NCBI GenBank assembly: GCA_038040485.1
Contig: JBBPIE010000034.1
Location: 15,733 to 79,732 of the forward strand
DNA length: 64,000 bases
Source: Onstottus_B arcticum
Lineage (GTDB): Bacteria > Acidobacteriota > Blastocatellia > UBA7656
Direction of reading: 5' to 3'
In this document: piece by piece, positions 42,542 to 50,790 of the stretch
How the letters are laid out: the number at the start of each line of letters is the position of its first letter
Position numbering within the stretch: the first letter of the stretch is position 1
The notes under the pieces: generated by a model
The model's input: the letters and a program-made list of their open reading frames with translations, nothing else
The model's database searches: none
What the model was told of the DNA's origin: nothing
Translations under genes and position numbers: made by a program

Positions 42542-42760
42542 TCACGCGTACATCAAGCGACCTTTCGGCTCGGGTATCGCACGACCCAATTCTCTCGCCG
42601 TTTCAATCCACTCTTGAATGATCATATCCACGTTGGCCAAAGCCGCAGCGTGAGTCGGTCCATCTGCCGCGCAGCCTGGCAACTCAGGTACTTCTGCGAT
42701 GAACGCCTCGTCCTCGTTGCTCCAGTAAATGATTATTTCGTACTTGTAGTTATTGTTCAT
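42542..42760 (-). CDS. hicB: HicB-family antitoxin (second pair)
   Basis: From ATG at 42760 the product is 72 residues: YKYEIIIYWSNEDEAFIAEV and PELPGCAADGPTHAAALANV are the HicB signature. The start overlaps the end of the hicA gene by 11 bases. This pair lies 160 bases upstream of hsdM, on the same strand, and has the opposite gene order to the pair next to hsdR. Confidence 0.88.
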   Translation of the reverse strand: MNNNYKYEIIIYWSNEDEAFIAEVPELPGCAADGPTHAAALANVDMIIQEWIETARELGRAIPEPKGRLMYA

Positions 42761-43013
42761 CTCTCTCACCTGCCATTTTGTAGCGAGCAATCACTCGTCG
42801 GACTTGCTTTACCTGATACGGTTTGGCCTTCGATGCTTTAGGCTGAAGATTGAGAATATCTGCGACATCCTCTTTCGTAAAGATGTGATGGCTGCCTCGA
42901 ATGCGTTCATCAAAACCCAAGTGCCGGAGCAACCCACACAAATCTTCGAATGAAATGTTTGCATCCGATGCGCCTCGCAGAATCTGAAGCAGTGTCCTCT
43001 CGTGCTTGGCCAC
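42750..43013 (-). CDS. hicA: HicA-family toxin (second pair)
   Basis: An 87-residue HicA-like toxin: FEDLCGLLRHLGFDERIRGS with the catalytic His in SHHIFTKED, then the strand ILNLQPKASKAKPYQVKQV. It is longer than the hicA near hsdR and only distantly similar to it, so the two pairs were probably acquired separately. hicA comes before hicB. Confidence 0.85.
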   Translation of the reverse strand: MAKHERTLLQILRGASDANISFEDLCGLLRHLGFDERIRGSHHIFTKEDVADILNLQPKASKAKPYQVKQVRRVIARYKMAGERDEQ

Positions 43014-43091
43014 CGCGCAACCTTACCACATCAGGAGCGGAGACTCTCCACGACCCCACACGTCGAGGGGACGGAATCAACCGCCCGGCCT

Positions 43092-45560
43092 CTATGGAGT
43101 GAGGCCCACCTTCCGCAAGATGTCTGTAAAGCGAGGGTCCGCGCGCAACGAATCATAGTGCGCCTCAACTTTGAGGTATTGCATTTGTGGGTCGTGCTCG
43201 GCATAGGCCCGTTCGAGCGCGGCGAAGGCTTCTTCTTTGTCTCCGAGCCCGGCGTAGAGAATGGCTAACTCGGCTGGCGAGACGTATTCCTTCGTCGTCT
43301 TCATCTTGTCGAGGAAGTTGAGCGCTTCATCGCGCTTGCCGGACATCGCGTAACTGTAGCCTAGATACGCCTGTATGAGCGTCGGATCTTCTTCAATGCT
43401 GATTGCCTTCTGATACTCGGCGATGGCTTCCGCGTACATCCCCTTCGCCGCATAAGTGTAGCCCAAGTATTCGTGCGCCTGAGAATAGTCCGGCTGCATA
43501 TTAATGACCTTCTGAAATTGACTGATAGCCTCATCGTGGCGGCGCGCATTCAGCAGAATTATTCCCTCTCCATTCCTAATGGAAACCCTCAGCGGATCAA
43601 GCTCCTGTGCTCGTTTGTTCTCGGTCAGTGCTTCAGGTTGCCGCCCCATCGTGGATAGGCAAACCGCATAGTCACCGTGAGCCGCTGCAAGGTTCGGGTT
43701 CAACTCTATGGCTCGCTTGTATTCGATCTCAGCGCCAGGCCAGTCCCACTCGCTAAGTTTGATGTTCGCCAGTACGCCATGCGCCTCCGCAAGCGTCTCG
43801 TCCAACCCCAGCGACCTCTGTATTGCAGCCTTCGCGTTTGCAACAGTCTCTTTGGGATCATCAGTTCCTCCCAGTTGGTTATAGACCGAAGCCACGCCTG
43901 TATAAGCCAGCGCAAAGTTCGGGTCGAGCGCGGCTGCCTTGTTGTAGTAGTCAAGCGCCTTTCTGTAATTCTCTGTCCCTCCCTTCCTCCAATAGAACAA
44001 TCCATTCAAATAGAGTTGGTAAGCCGCCGAGTCGCCCGTCGCACGTTTCCTCAGTTGCTGCTCCTGTGCTCCAGTCAACCGCAAACGCAGCTTCTCCGAG
44101 ATGGTGCGTGCTATCTCTTCCTGCACCGCCTGCAGATCCGTCGCCTGGCGGTTATACTGCTCGCCCCACATCTGCGTTTTATCTCTCGTATCAGCCAACT
44201 CCGCGCTGACTTGTAACCGATCTCCAACCTGCATCACCCTGCCGGTCACAATTGCCTGTACACCGAGCGCTTTCGCCACTTCTTGCAAGTCAACTTCTTT
44301 ACCCCTGTACTTGAAACTGGAATTGCGCGAGATAACCTTTAGCTGCGGCAGCTTGGAGAGGCTGTTAATCAAGCTATCGCTGATGCCGTCTGACAGGTAT
44401 TCCGTATTCGGGTCGTTGCTTGCGTTGTCGAACGGCAAGACCGCCACCGAATTAATCGCCCCGCTCCCGGAAGCAAAGTAGAGTACCGCTGCGACTGCCA
44501 CCACAAGCGCGGCCACAATGAGCGCCAACGCCCCCTTGCGCTGTTTGATCTCGCTGACAATATGTCCAGTGATCGAGATAGTGGGCGCCGCTCGTTTCGC
44601 TCCGCTTCTCTCTACGATATCTTCCTGGGTTGCAGCCACCGCCAGTTCCGTCGCTGTCCCAACAATCGTCGCAGCGCCACTCCAAAGCGGCAGAACAGTT
44701 TGTTGGTCGATTTCGGCGTTCGTTCCCTGACCCCTCAAATCGCTGATTAAGTCTCCCATCGTTTGATAGCGTTCATCTCTGTCTTTGCAGAGTGCTTTGT
44801 CAACGATCTGCTGAAGCCCGGCCGGTACCGCACCCGCGTGCTGCGACATGGGTGGAGGTTCGTTTTGCAGTATTGCCACGATGATATCGCCGATGGTTGC
44901 AGCTTCGAACGGCGGAGTGCCCGCGAGCATCTCATAAAGCACGACACCCAAACTGAATATGTCAGTCCTCTCATCCACTTCCAGTCCCCGCATTTGCTCC
45001 GGAGACATGTATTTGGGAGTGCCCATCAGCATACCGGGCTCGGTATTGACCAATGGTAGCAGCCCCATCTCGGAGCTACCGCCCGCCGGCATTCTTTGAG
45101 TGAGCTTCGCTATCCCGAAATCGAGCACCTTCACAATCCCATCGGGACGCACCATTATGTTCTCCGGCTTTATGTCACGATGCACTACTCCGACTTCGTG
45201 TGCCGCGCCCAAAGCGCTTGCGACTTGAACAATAATGTTTAGCGCCTTTTGAACGCTCATTCTCGTCGCGGACATGCAGGCGCGTAGCGTCTCTCCCTTT
45301 ACGAACTCGGTTGCAATGAAGTGTGTTGACTCCACTTCTCCTATATCAAATATAGTGAGAATGTTTGGATGATTGAGAGCCGAAGCCGTGCGGGCTTCCT
45401 GTTGGAATCGGAGCACTCTCGGCTGATCACTAGTTAGCTCAGGTGGAAGCAGCTTGAGGGCAACCTTCCGGCCCAGGCGGATATCTTCGGCGAGGTAGAC
45501 CTCTCCCATTCCCCCTTTGGCAAGAAGTTCAAGGAGTTGATATGGACCGATTTGGCGCAT
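43092..45560 (-). CDS. Ser/Thr protein kinase with TolB/FlgO-like and TPR domains
   Basis: From ATG at 45560 (MRQIGPYQLLELLAKGGMGE) the product is 822 residues. The kinase domain covers 6-270: glycine loop AKGGMGEV at 14-21, Lys36, HRD at 127-129, DFG at 147-149. A single membrane helix near 335 (ALALIVAALVVAVAAVLYFA) is followed by a FlgO/TolB-N-like domain (SVAVLPFDNASNDPNTEYLS) and at least six TPR units. The C-terminus LRADPRFTDILRKVGLTP is the family tail also seen in the remnant at 8146. It is a membrane sensor kinase with a periplasmic or outer-face TPR platform; the signal is unknown. Confidence 0.92.
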   Translation of the reverse strand: MRQIGPYQLLELLAKGGMGEVYLAEDIRLGRKVALKLLPPELTSDQPRVLRFQQEARTASALNHPNILTIFDIGEVESTHFIATEFVKGETLRACMSATRMSVQKALNIIVQVASALGAAHEVGVVHRDIKPENIMVRPDGIVKVLDFGIAKLTQRMPAGGSSEMGLLPLVNTEPGMLMGTPKYMSPEQMRGLEVDERTDIFSLGVVLYEMLAGTPPFEAATIGDIIVAILQNEPPPMSQHAGAVPAGLQQIVDKALCKDRDERYQTMGDLISDLRGQGTNAEIDQQTVLPLWSGAATIVGTATELAVAATQEDIVERSGAKRAAPTISITGHIVSEIKQRKGALALIVAALVVAVAAVLYFASGSGAINSVAVLPFDNASNDPNTEYLSDGISDSLINSLSKLPQLKVISRNSSFKYRGKEVDLQEVAKALGVQAIVTGRVMQVGDRLQVSAELADTRDKTQMWGEQYNRQATDLQAVQEEIARTISEKLRLRLTGAQEQQLRKRATGDSAAYQLYLNGLFYWRKGGTENYRKALDYYNKAAALDPNFALAYTGVASVYNQLGGTDDPKETVANAKAAIQRSLGLDETLAEAHGVLANIKLSEWDWPGAEIEYKRAIELNPNLAAAHGDYAVCLSTMGRQPEALTENKRAQELDPLRVSIRNGEGIILLNARRHDEAISQFQKVINMQPDYSQAHEYLGYTYAAKGMYAEAIAEYQKAISIEEDPTLIQAYLGYSYAMSGKRDEALNFLDKMKTTKEYVSPAELAILYAGLGDKEEAFAALERAYAEHDPQMQYLKVEAHYDSLRADPRFTDILRKVGLTP

Positions 45561-45595
45561 TGCGAACAATTCCGGTTCAGAGTCAACCCTTGTTG

Positions 45596-45868
45596 CTAGA
45601 TACCCATCTTTGCCAATGCGTCTATTGCCTGGCCCATCAGCATTGTTGCCCGAGGATGTGAAGCTTCAAACAGCTCGATCCCCTCCTTCAACCCTTCACC
45701 AAGCCGATCAGATACATGATGATGATCGCTGTCGCCTGCTTCGACTAGCTTCTTGATATCGTTCATCAACGCCTGAAGAAGGTGCTGCTCGCCCTCATCG
45801 ACGGACTCGATTTGTTGAAGCTCACCGTGCAATTGCTCAAGCCTGTTGTGAAGCTGCTGCTTATCCAT
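45596..45868 (-). CDS. DUF4404-family small protein, copy 1
   Basis: A 90-residue helical protein (LHNRLEQLHGELQQIESVDE, GLKEGIELFEASHP, IDALAKMGI) typical of DUF4404. Function unknown. It lies 35 bases upstream of the TPR kinase and is the better-preserved member of a duplicated pair. Confidence 0.8.
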   Translation of the reverse strand: MDKQQLHNRLEQLHGELQQIESVDEGEQHLLQALMNDIKKLVEAGDSDHHHVSDRLGEGLKEGIELFEASHPRATMLMGQAIDALAKMGI

Positions 45869-46002
45869 TGTGGAAACCTCTATGAAAGCGGAAGCGCCGC
45901 CAGCCTTGTCTAGCCTGCGAAAGAACCATACTTCTGATGTGCTAATGAGTCAAAGCGATACTTCTAGCAGGCTGCTGGAAAACCAATTCATCGCCACTAA
46001 GA

Positions 46003-46090
46003 CACGAAGACACTAGGGAGCACAAAGCGCACAACCTGTCATTTCTCTGACTTGGTGAAGCTTCGTGTCTTTGTGACTTGGTGGTGCACT
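46003..46090. repeat. Degenerate inverted repeat (AAGACACGAAG family)
   Basis: Left arm starts CCACTAAGACACGAAGACAC; right arm contains TTCGTGTCTTTGTGACTTGG and pairs with it. It fills most of the 300-base gap between the two small genes around it (45869-46170); the rest of that gap shows nothing recognisable. Confidence 0.75.
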
Positions 46091-46170
46091 CCCATTTTCC
46101 CTAAGCGCAGTCATTCTTGTTGTCGAGAGGGACAGTTCAAGCGTGCAAACAATTTCTGTTTAGGGCCAGC

Positions 46171-46665
46171 TTATTCGCTCTCCGATTTCTCGTTTATCTC
46201 TTTGATCAGGCGCATCAATTCGGGATTCTGCTTGATTTCTGCGCTACGGAGTCTGAACTTTTTCTGTCGTGATAAAGCGAGATTGACAAAAGCAACGGCT
46301 ATCAAGCCAGCCCCTCCAAAGGCAACCGGCCCAAACCACAATTCTGTAAACGAGTTGATCGTTCCATCTTCCGGGTGTTCCTGCTTGTAAAGCACAGTGA
46401 CTGTCTCGCCAACGGAGTAAGCGGAGAATGATATGAAGACGTCTCCTCTGATCCTATGCGCTTCACCCTCGACTTGATAGTCAACAAGCGGGGCCTCTGT
46501 GTTACTGTCCGCAGAACTAGAACCCACAAAGGCGACTACTGTTCCTTGAGTTCTAAGAGAGCCCGAGATTGCTTTCCATGACATATACCCCATCACTATC
46601 GCTACGGCGATGGGGATCGCGCACATACCGTAGAGGATCAAGAGGACAAGCTTGTTGTTTTGCAT
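46171..46665 (-). CDS. DUF3592-domain membrane protein
   Basis: A 164-residue protein with an N-terminal helix (LVLLILYGMCAIPIAVAIVM), a beta-rich loop with the DUF3592 pattern (TQGTVVAFVGSSS, FSAYSVGETVTVLYKQEHPE) and a second helix (FGPVAFGGAGLIAVAFVNLA). Family function unknown. It lies between the two DUF4404 copies. Confidence 0.75.
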   Translation of the reverse strand: MQNNKLVLLILYGMCAIPIAVAIVMGYMSWKAISGSLRTQGTVVAFVGSSSADSNTEAPLVDYQVEGEAHRIRGDVFISFSAYSVGETVTVLYKQEHPEDGTINSFTELWFGPVAFGGAGLIAVAFVNLALSRQKKFRLRSAEIKQNPELMRLIKEINEKSESE

Positions 46666-46685
46666 TCTGGCTCATTTCGAGATGG

Positions 46686-46952
46686 CTAAATACCCACTTT
46701 GCCAACGCGTCGATTGCCTATCAGCATTGTTGCCTGAGGATGCAAAGCTTCAAATAGCTCTATCCCTTGCTTCAGCCCTTCACCAAGCCGATCAGATACT
46801 GGTTGATGCTCGCTCTCGCCAGCATCGAGCAGCTTCTTGATATCACTCATCAACGACTGAAGGAGTTGCCGCTCGCCCTCATCGACGGACTCGATCTGTT
46901 GAAGCTCGCCGTGCAATTGCTCGAGCCTGTTGTGAAGCTCCTGCTTATTCAT
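46686..46952 (-). CDS. DUF4404-family small protein, copy 2 with local frame change
   Basis: An 88-residue near-copy of the gene at 45596. The C-terminus differs: GQAIDALAKMGI in copy 1 corresponds to GNRRVGKVGI here. At the DNA level a five-base and a one-base deletion flank this stretch, so about eight residues are read in another frame before the original frame returns. Function unknown. Confidence 0.75.
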   Translation of the reverse strand: MNKQELHNRLEQLHGELQQIESVDEGERQLLQSLMSDIKKLLDAGESEHQPVSDRLGEGLKQGIELFEALHPQATMLIGNRRVGKVGI

Positions 46953-47012
46953 TGTCGAAACCTTTATAAGAACGGAGACCCTGTAACTGGCGGTTAGGCG
47001 CCAGTCGCCTGT

Positions 47013-48500
47013 TTAACAAGACACATTCATCGTAGTGATCCTTGCCAACCCTTTCCACAACAAGGTCAATACCAGAACCCATATCGTTCCGGCAAACACG
47101 AACAAGAAATAATGTATCGGCAATCCATATCGAAACTCTGTGTTCATCAAAGACTGGGATAGCAAATGGTAAAGCGGAACCATCAAGAGAAATAAACCTC
47201 TACGCCAGCTTGCCGCACCTATGATTGCCGCGCCCAGCACTATAAAGGTGAGCATAGACTCCTTTGTTATTCGCTGGAGCGCTCGAATGGGAAGGCGCAG
47301 CCAGGATAAGGTCTTCCCGACTCTAAGGCTCGATTCGTCGCGCGCATCCGACTGCCATCGAGGCCTGATTGTGTAGACCTCCTCAAACGGCTGAGCGTTT
47401 TCAAACCTGCTGACTAAAGGTGCGTGCGCGGAATACTTGAGCATTTCTGCCATGCGATCCAGCATTACGCCTGAATACCAGACTGGATGCTTCACGATGA
47501 TATCCACACTTTTTTTGACCCGGTCGCGGTCGCGCTGGATTCCGTCGGGTGTAGACCAATCCGCTGCATAACTCGGGTTGTTGTAAATGACAGCCTCTTG
47601 CATTGCCACTTCGTTGTCGTTTACTACAGCACCGAACCTATCGCCGCTCGCGACTGCGATGCCTTCCCACATCACCAAACCCAGTTGAATGTTTATCGGC
47701 ACAAATTCACCGTGCCTCAAGTAGTTCCTGATGGTGATCGGGGATATCATGAGAAAAGAAACCAGGCACATCAGGGCCGCCTGCTTTGCGGTTTGCCAGC
47801 GTCGCGCGGCAATCACCACAAGCATCACTATCAAGAAAGGACCGAGCAACAGGGTATTTGGCCTTAGCCATGCCGAAAGACCAAGCATGGCGCCGGCCAG
47901 CGCATAGAGCCAGTAAGAGTAACGATGCGACCGCCTGGCAACTAATATGAGATAGCAGGCTGTAAGCAGAAGAACCGGAGTTAGTGAATCGGGCAGTATC
48001 CAATTCGACATGTAAGATAGATGGTGCGAGACCGCAGCGAGTAGTCCTGACGCGAAGCCGATCCGCCAGCTCAGAAGCAAGCCGGCGATCAGAAAGATCA
48101 AGACAGGTGCAATAGAGTTGAGCGCGTTTTGAACAAGCTGGACCTTGAAATAATCCCTGCCCAGGACCCGGTAAATTACGCTGAGATAAATCGGGTAGCC
48201 CGGAGGCCTCGCCATAGCGGATGTATCTGAAGGATCTTCGCTGTAAGGCCCAAGCAGTCCTTCTCCTTTCAAGATTGAGGACGCCCTGGTGTCATAATAA
48301 TCAGCCAGTGAGCCTAAGGGTTCTCGCGTCGTATAGACCAAGGGCGCGAGATCAACTGCGTGCAAGCATTTCGTTGAAAATGAGAGAATGAATATCAGCA
48401 AGGCAAGGATCAATTTTGCTCTCGCACTGATTGGCTTTCCGAGAGCCAGCGCGGAACAGAGTTGTCGGCGAAACCGAAACATCTTAGCTGTTAGCTTCAT
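47013..48500 (-). CDS. GT39/ArnT-like polyprenyl-phosphate glycosyltransferase-type membrane protein
   Basis: From ATG at 48500 (or 48482) the product is about 495 residues with ten or more hydrophobic helices. The first outer loop has LVYTTREPLGSLADYYDTRA and the conserved MARPPGYPIYLSVIYRVLG, typical of the GT-C fold in PMT_2/GT39 proteins. These use lipid-linked sugars on the outer face of the inner membrane. The acceptor is unknown. No ribosome site is obvious at either candidate start. Confidence 0.75.
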   Translation of the reverse strand: MKLTAKMFRFRRQLCSALALGKPISARAKLILALLIFILSFSTKCLHAVDLAPLVYTTREPLGSLADYYDTRASSILKGEGLLGPYSEDPSDTSAMARPPGYPIYLSVIYRVLGRDYFKVQLVQNALNSIAPVLIFLIAGLLLSWRIGFASGLLAAVSHHLSYMSNWILPDSLTPVLLLTACYLILVARRSHRYSYWLYALAGAMLGLSAWLRPNTLLLGPFLIVMLVVIAARRWQTAKQAALMCLVSFLMISPITIRNYLRHGEFVPINIQLGLVMWEGIAVASGDRFGAVVNDNEVAMQEAVIYNNPSYAADWSTPDGIQRDRDRVKKSVDIIVKHPVWYSGVMLDRMAEMLKYSAHAPLVSRFENAQPFEEVYTIRPRWQSDARDESSLRVGKTLSWLRLPIRALQRITKESMLTFIVLGAAIIGAASWRRGLFLLMVPLYHLLSQSLMNTEFRYGLPIHYFLFVFAGTIWVLVLTLLWKGLARITTMNVSC

Positions 48501-48890
48501 AGAAACTATTGCAAGAGCAACCACCGCAGTTGGTTGAGGCGCACGGCTGACGGATAGATCACACTTGTCTTCTTGCGGGCGGCCTTTAGCGTCCGGGCCA
48601 TCTATCGCCACCAAGACACGATGACCAAAAGGAGCACCAAGCCCATCCGCATAGTGCTCCCAGTACTTGGTCTAACCTCGTGTCTTTGTTCCTTCGTGAC
48701 AACGCGCTTGTTCAGCACCCGACTTATCCGAGGCGTTTCAGGCAATGCGCATTTTGACGCGGGGCGCCCGAGGCGTCAAACCGCCAGGACACTCAACCTT
48801 TCAACACGCCGTTTTCGATTTACATAATCCCGCAGCCGAACTAGAATGGCCGCGCCTTTCTGCTTCGCTTTCAAACACAAGATCTGACAA
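48501..48890. other. Intergenic region with a degenerate inverted repeat
   Basis: Between divergent genes. At 48600-48705 the left arm CGCCACCAAGACACGATGAC and the right arm TCGTGTCTTTGTTCCTTCGT form a degenerate hairpin of the same family as 46003 and 60372. Promoters of both genes must lie here, but I see no clear box. Confidence 0.65.
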
Positions 48891-50705
48891 ATGGAAAACT
48901 CCCATCCAAAAACCCTGGTCGAGCTGCTCAAACAGTCAGTGTCCGCTCAACCCTCAACCGAAGTTCTGAGGTTCAAGCAGGACAAACAATGGGTGGGAAT
49001 AACCGGCGAGCGGCTCTCTGAACGCGTCAGGCATGTCGCGCTCGGACTGCATGAGCTTGGCATCGTCAAGGGCGATCGCGTGGCCATACTCGCCGAAAGC
49101 GGGCCGCTCTGGACAATCAGCGACTACGCCATACTTTCCACCGGCGCTGTCAATGTTCCAATCTATCCGACGCAGTCGCCTAATCAGGTCGAATACATCC
49201 TGCGCGAGTCTGAACCCAAACTGCTCTTCATCTCTACGGATCGCCAGATGAAGCGAGTCGATTCGGCGCTCAGCAAGTTCAGTGACTTGCGCATCGTCTC
49301 CTTTCAGCCGGTGACCAACGGAGAAAACGTAACAGAGTTCAGCGAACTCGAGGCCCGCGGCGCCCGGTTCGAAGCCGCGCACCCCGAGGCCTACGAGCTC
49401 ATTTCATCCGACGTCCATCCGTCCGATCTGGCTTCGATCATTTACACGTCAGGCACGACGGGTGAGCCCAAGGGCGTGCTGCTCACTCACTCGAACATCG
49501 CATACAACGCGGTCGCTTCCGGAACGTTTCTCGGAATCGAGCCGGGCGGCGTGATGCTTTCGTTCCTCCCGCTTTCGCACATCTTCGAACGAATGGTGCT
49601 CTACCTGTGTTTGTATTTCGGCGTTCAGATCAACTACGCGGGCGGAATCGAAACTGTAGCCAATGATATGCAAGAAGTGAGGCCCACGCTGATGTCCACC
49701 GTGCCGCGTCTGCTGGAGAAAATCTACGCCCGAATGCAGAAGAGCGCCTCGGACGCCGGTGGATTGAAGAAAAGAATCTTCGACTGGTCGCTGAGCGTCG
49801 CGCGACGAGCGTCGGTGAAAACGACTTCGGGCGAAAGACTCCCGCCGCTGCTCGAATTGCAGCTTGAGATCGCCGGGCGGCTCGTCTTCGCCAAACTGCG
49901 GGCGGCAGTCGGCGGTCGCATACAGCGAATGGTTTCAGGCGGGGCGGCGCTTTCAAGCGAAATCGCGCAAGTCTTCATCGGGGCGGGTATTCCCTTGCTT
50001 CAAGGGTACGGCCTCACCGAAACCTCTCCGGTCATCACGGTCAACACGCTCGAGCAGAACCGAATTGGAGCTGTAGGCCGGCCGTTGCCCGGTCTGGAAA
50101 TCAAGATCGCCGAGGACGGTGAGATCTTGACCAGCGGGCCGCACGTCTTTCAGGGCTACTTCAACAAGCCCGCCGATACCGCGGCTGCGTTTGATGAGGG
50201 GGCGAACGGCGCGCGATGGTTCAAGACCGGCGACATCGGGCGCGTGGATTCCGACGGCTTCCTTTTTATCACCGACCGGAAGAAGGACTTGATCAAGACG
50301 TCGGCCGGCAAATACGTAGCTCCTCAAATGATCGAGTTGATGCTCAATCAGTGCCGGTTCGTCGAGCAGTCAATAGTCCTCGGCAACGGAAGAAAGTATG
50401 TCTCCGCGCTTATCGTGCCCGACTTTGAAAACCTTCGAGCGTGGGCGAAAGAACAACGAATCGAGACGACCGATAAGGCCGAACTGGCCGCAGACCGTCG
50501 CGTCGTCGATATGATGAAAAAGGAAGTCAATCGCGTCACAAGCGAACTGGCCGACTATGAGAAGGTGAAGCGAATCGGCCTTGTAGCTCAGGAGTTCACG
50601 ATCGATGGGGGCGAGTTGACCCCGTCGCTCAAGGTTCGCCGGCGCATTGTCGAAGAAAAGTATGCCGGCTTGATCGAATCGCTTTACTCCGGCGGTTCGG
50701 AGTGA
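48891..50705 (+). CDS. Long-chain acyl-CoA synthetase (FadD15-like)
   Basis: The 604-residue product has all acyl-adenylate-forming motifs: the AMP-binding loop IIYTSGTTGEPKGVLLTHSN, GYGLTETSPVITVN, and FKTGDIGRVDSDGFLFITDR followed by RKKDLIKTSAGKYVAPQ. It activates fatty acids with CoA and ATP. The length and the LPLSHIFERM phrase fit the bacterial long-chain branch. Confidence 0.93.
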   Translation: MENSHPKTLVELLKQSVSAQPSTEVLRFKQDKQWVGITGERLSERVRHVALGLHELGIVKGDRVAILAESGPLWTISDYAILSTGAVNVPIYPTQSPNQVEYILRESEPKLLFISTDRQMKRVDSALSKFSDLRIVSFQPVTNGENVTEFSELEARGARFEAAHPEAYELISSDVHPSDLASIIYTSGTTGEPKGVLLTHSNIAYNAVASGTFLGIEPGGVMLSFLPLSHIFERMVLYLCLYFGVQINYAGGIETVANDMQEVRPTLMSTVPRLLEKIYARMQKSASDAGGLKKRIFDWSLSVARRASVKTTSGERLPPLLELQLEIAGRLVFAKLRAAVGGRIQRMVSGGAALSSEIAQVFIGAGIPLLQGYGLTETSPVITVNTLEQNRIGAVGRPLPGLEIKIAEDGEILTSGPHVFQGYFNKPADTAAAFDEGANGARWFKTGDIGRVDSDGFLFITDRKKDLIKTSAGKYVAPQMIELMLNQCRFVEQSIVLGNGRKYVSALIVPDFENLRAWAKEQRIETTDKAELAADRRVVDMMKKEVNRVTSELADYEKVKRIGLVAQEFTIDGGELTPSLKVRRRIVEEKYAGLIESLYSGGSE

Positions 50706-50790
50706 TCACTTGTATGGGCGTCAGACTTCCTGGTCGCCCCCATCCTGATCCAGCCTTCTCTGGTTTGCCGGGCTGTGATAAATTCGCCCT

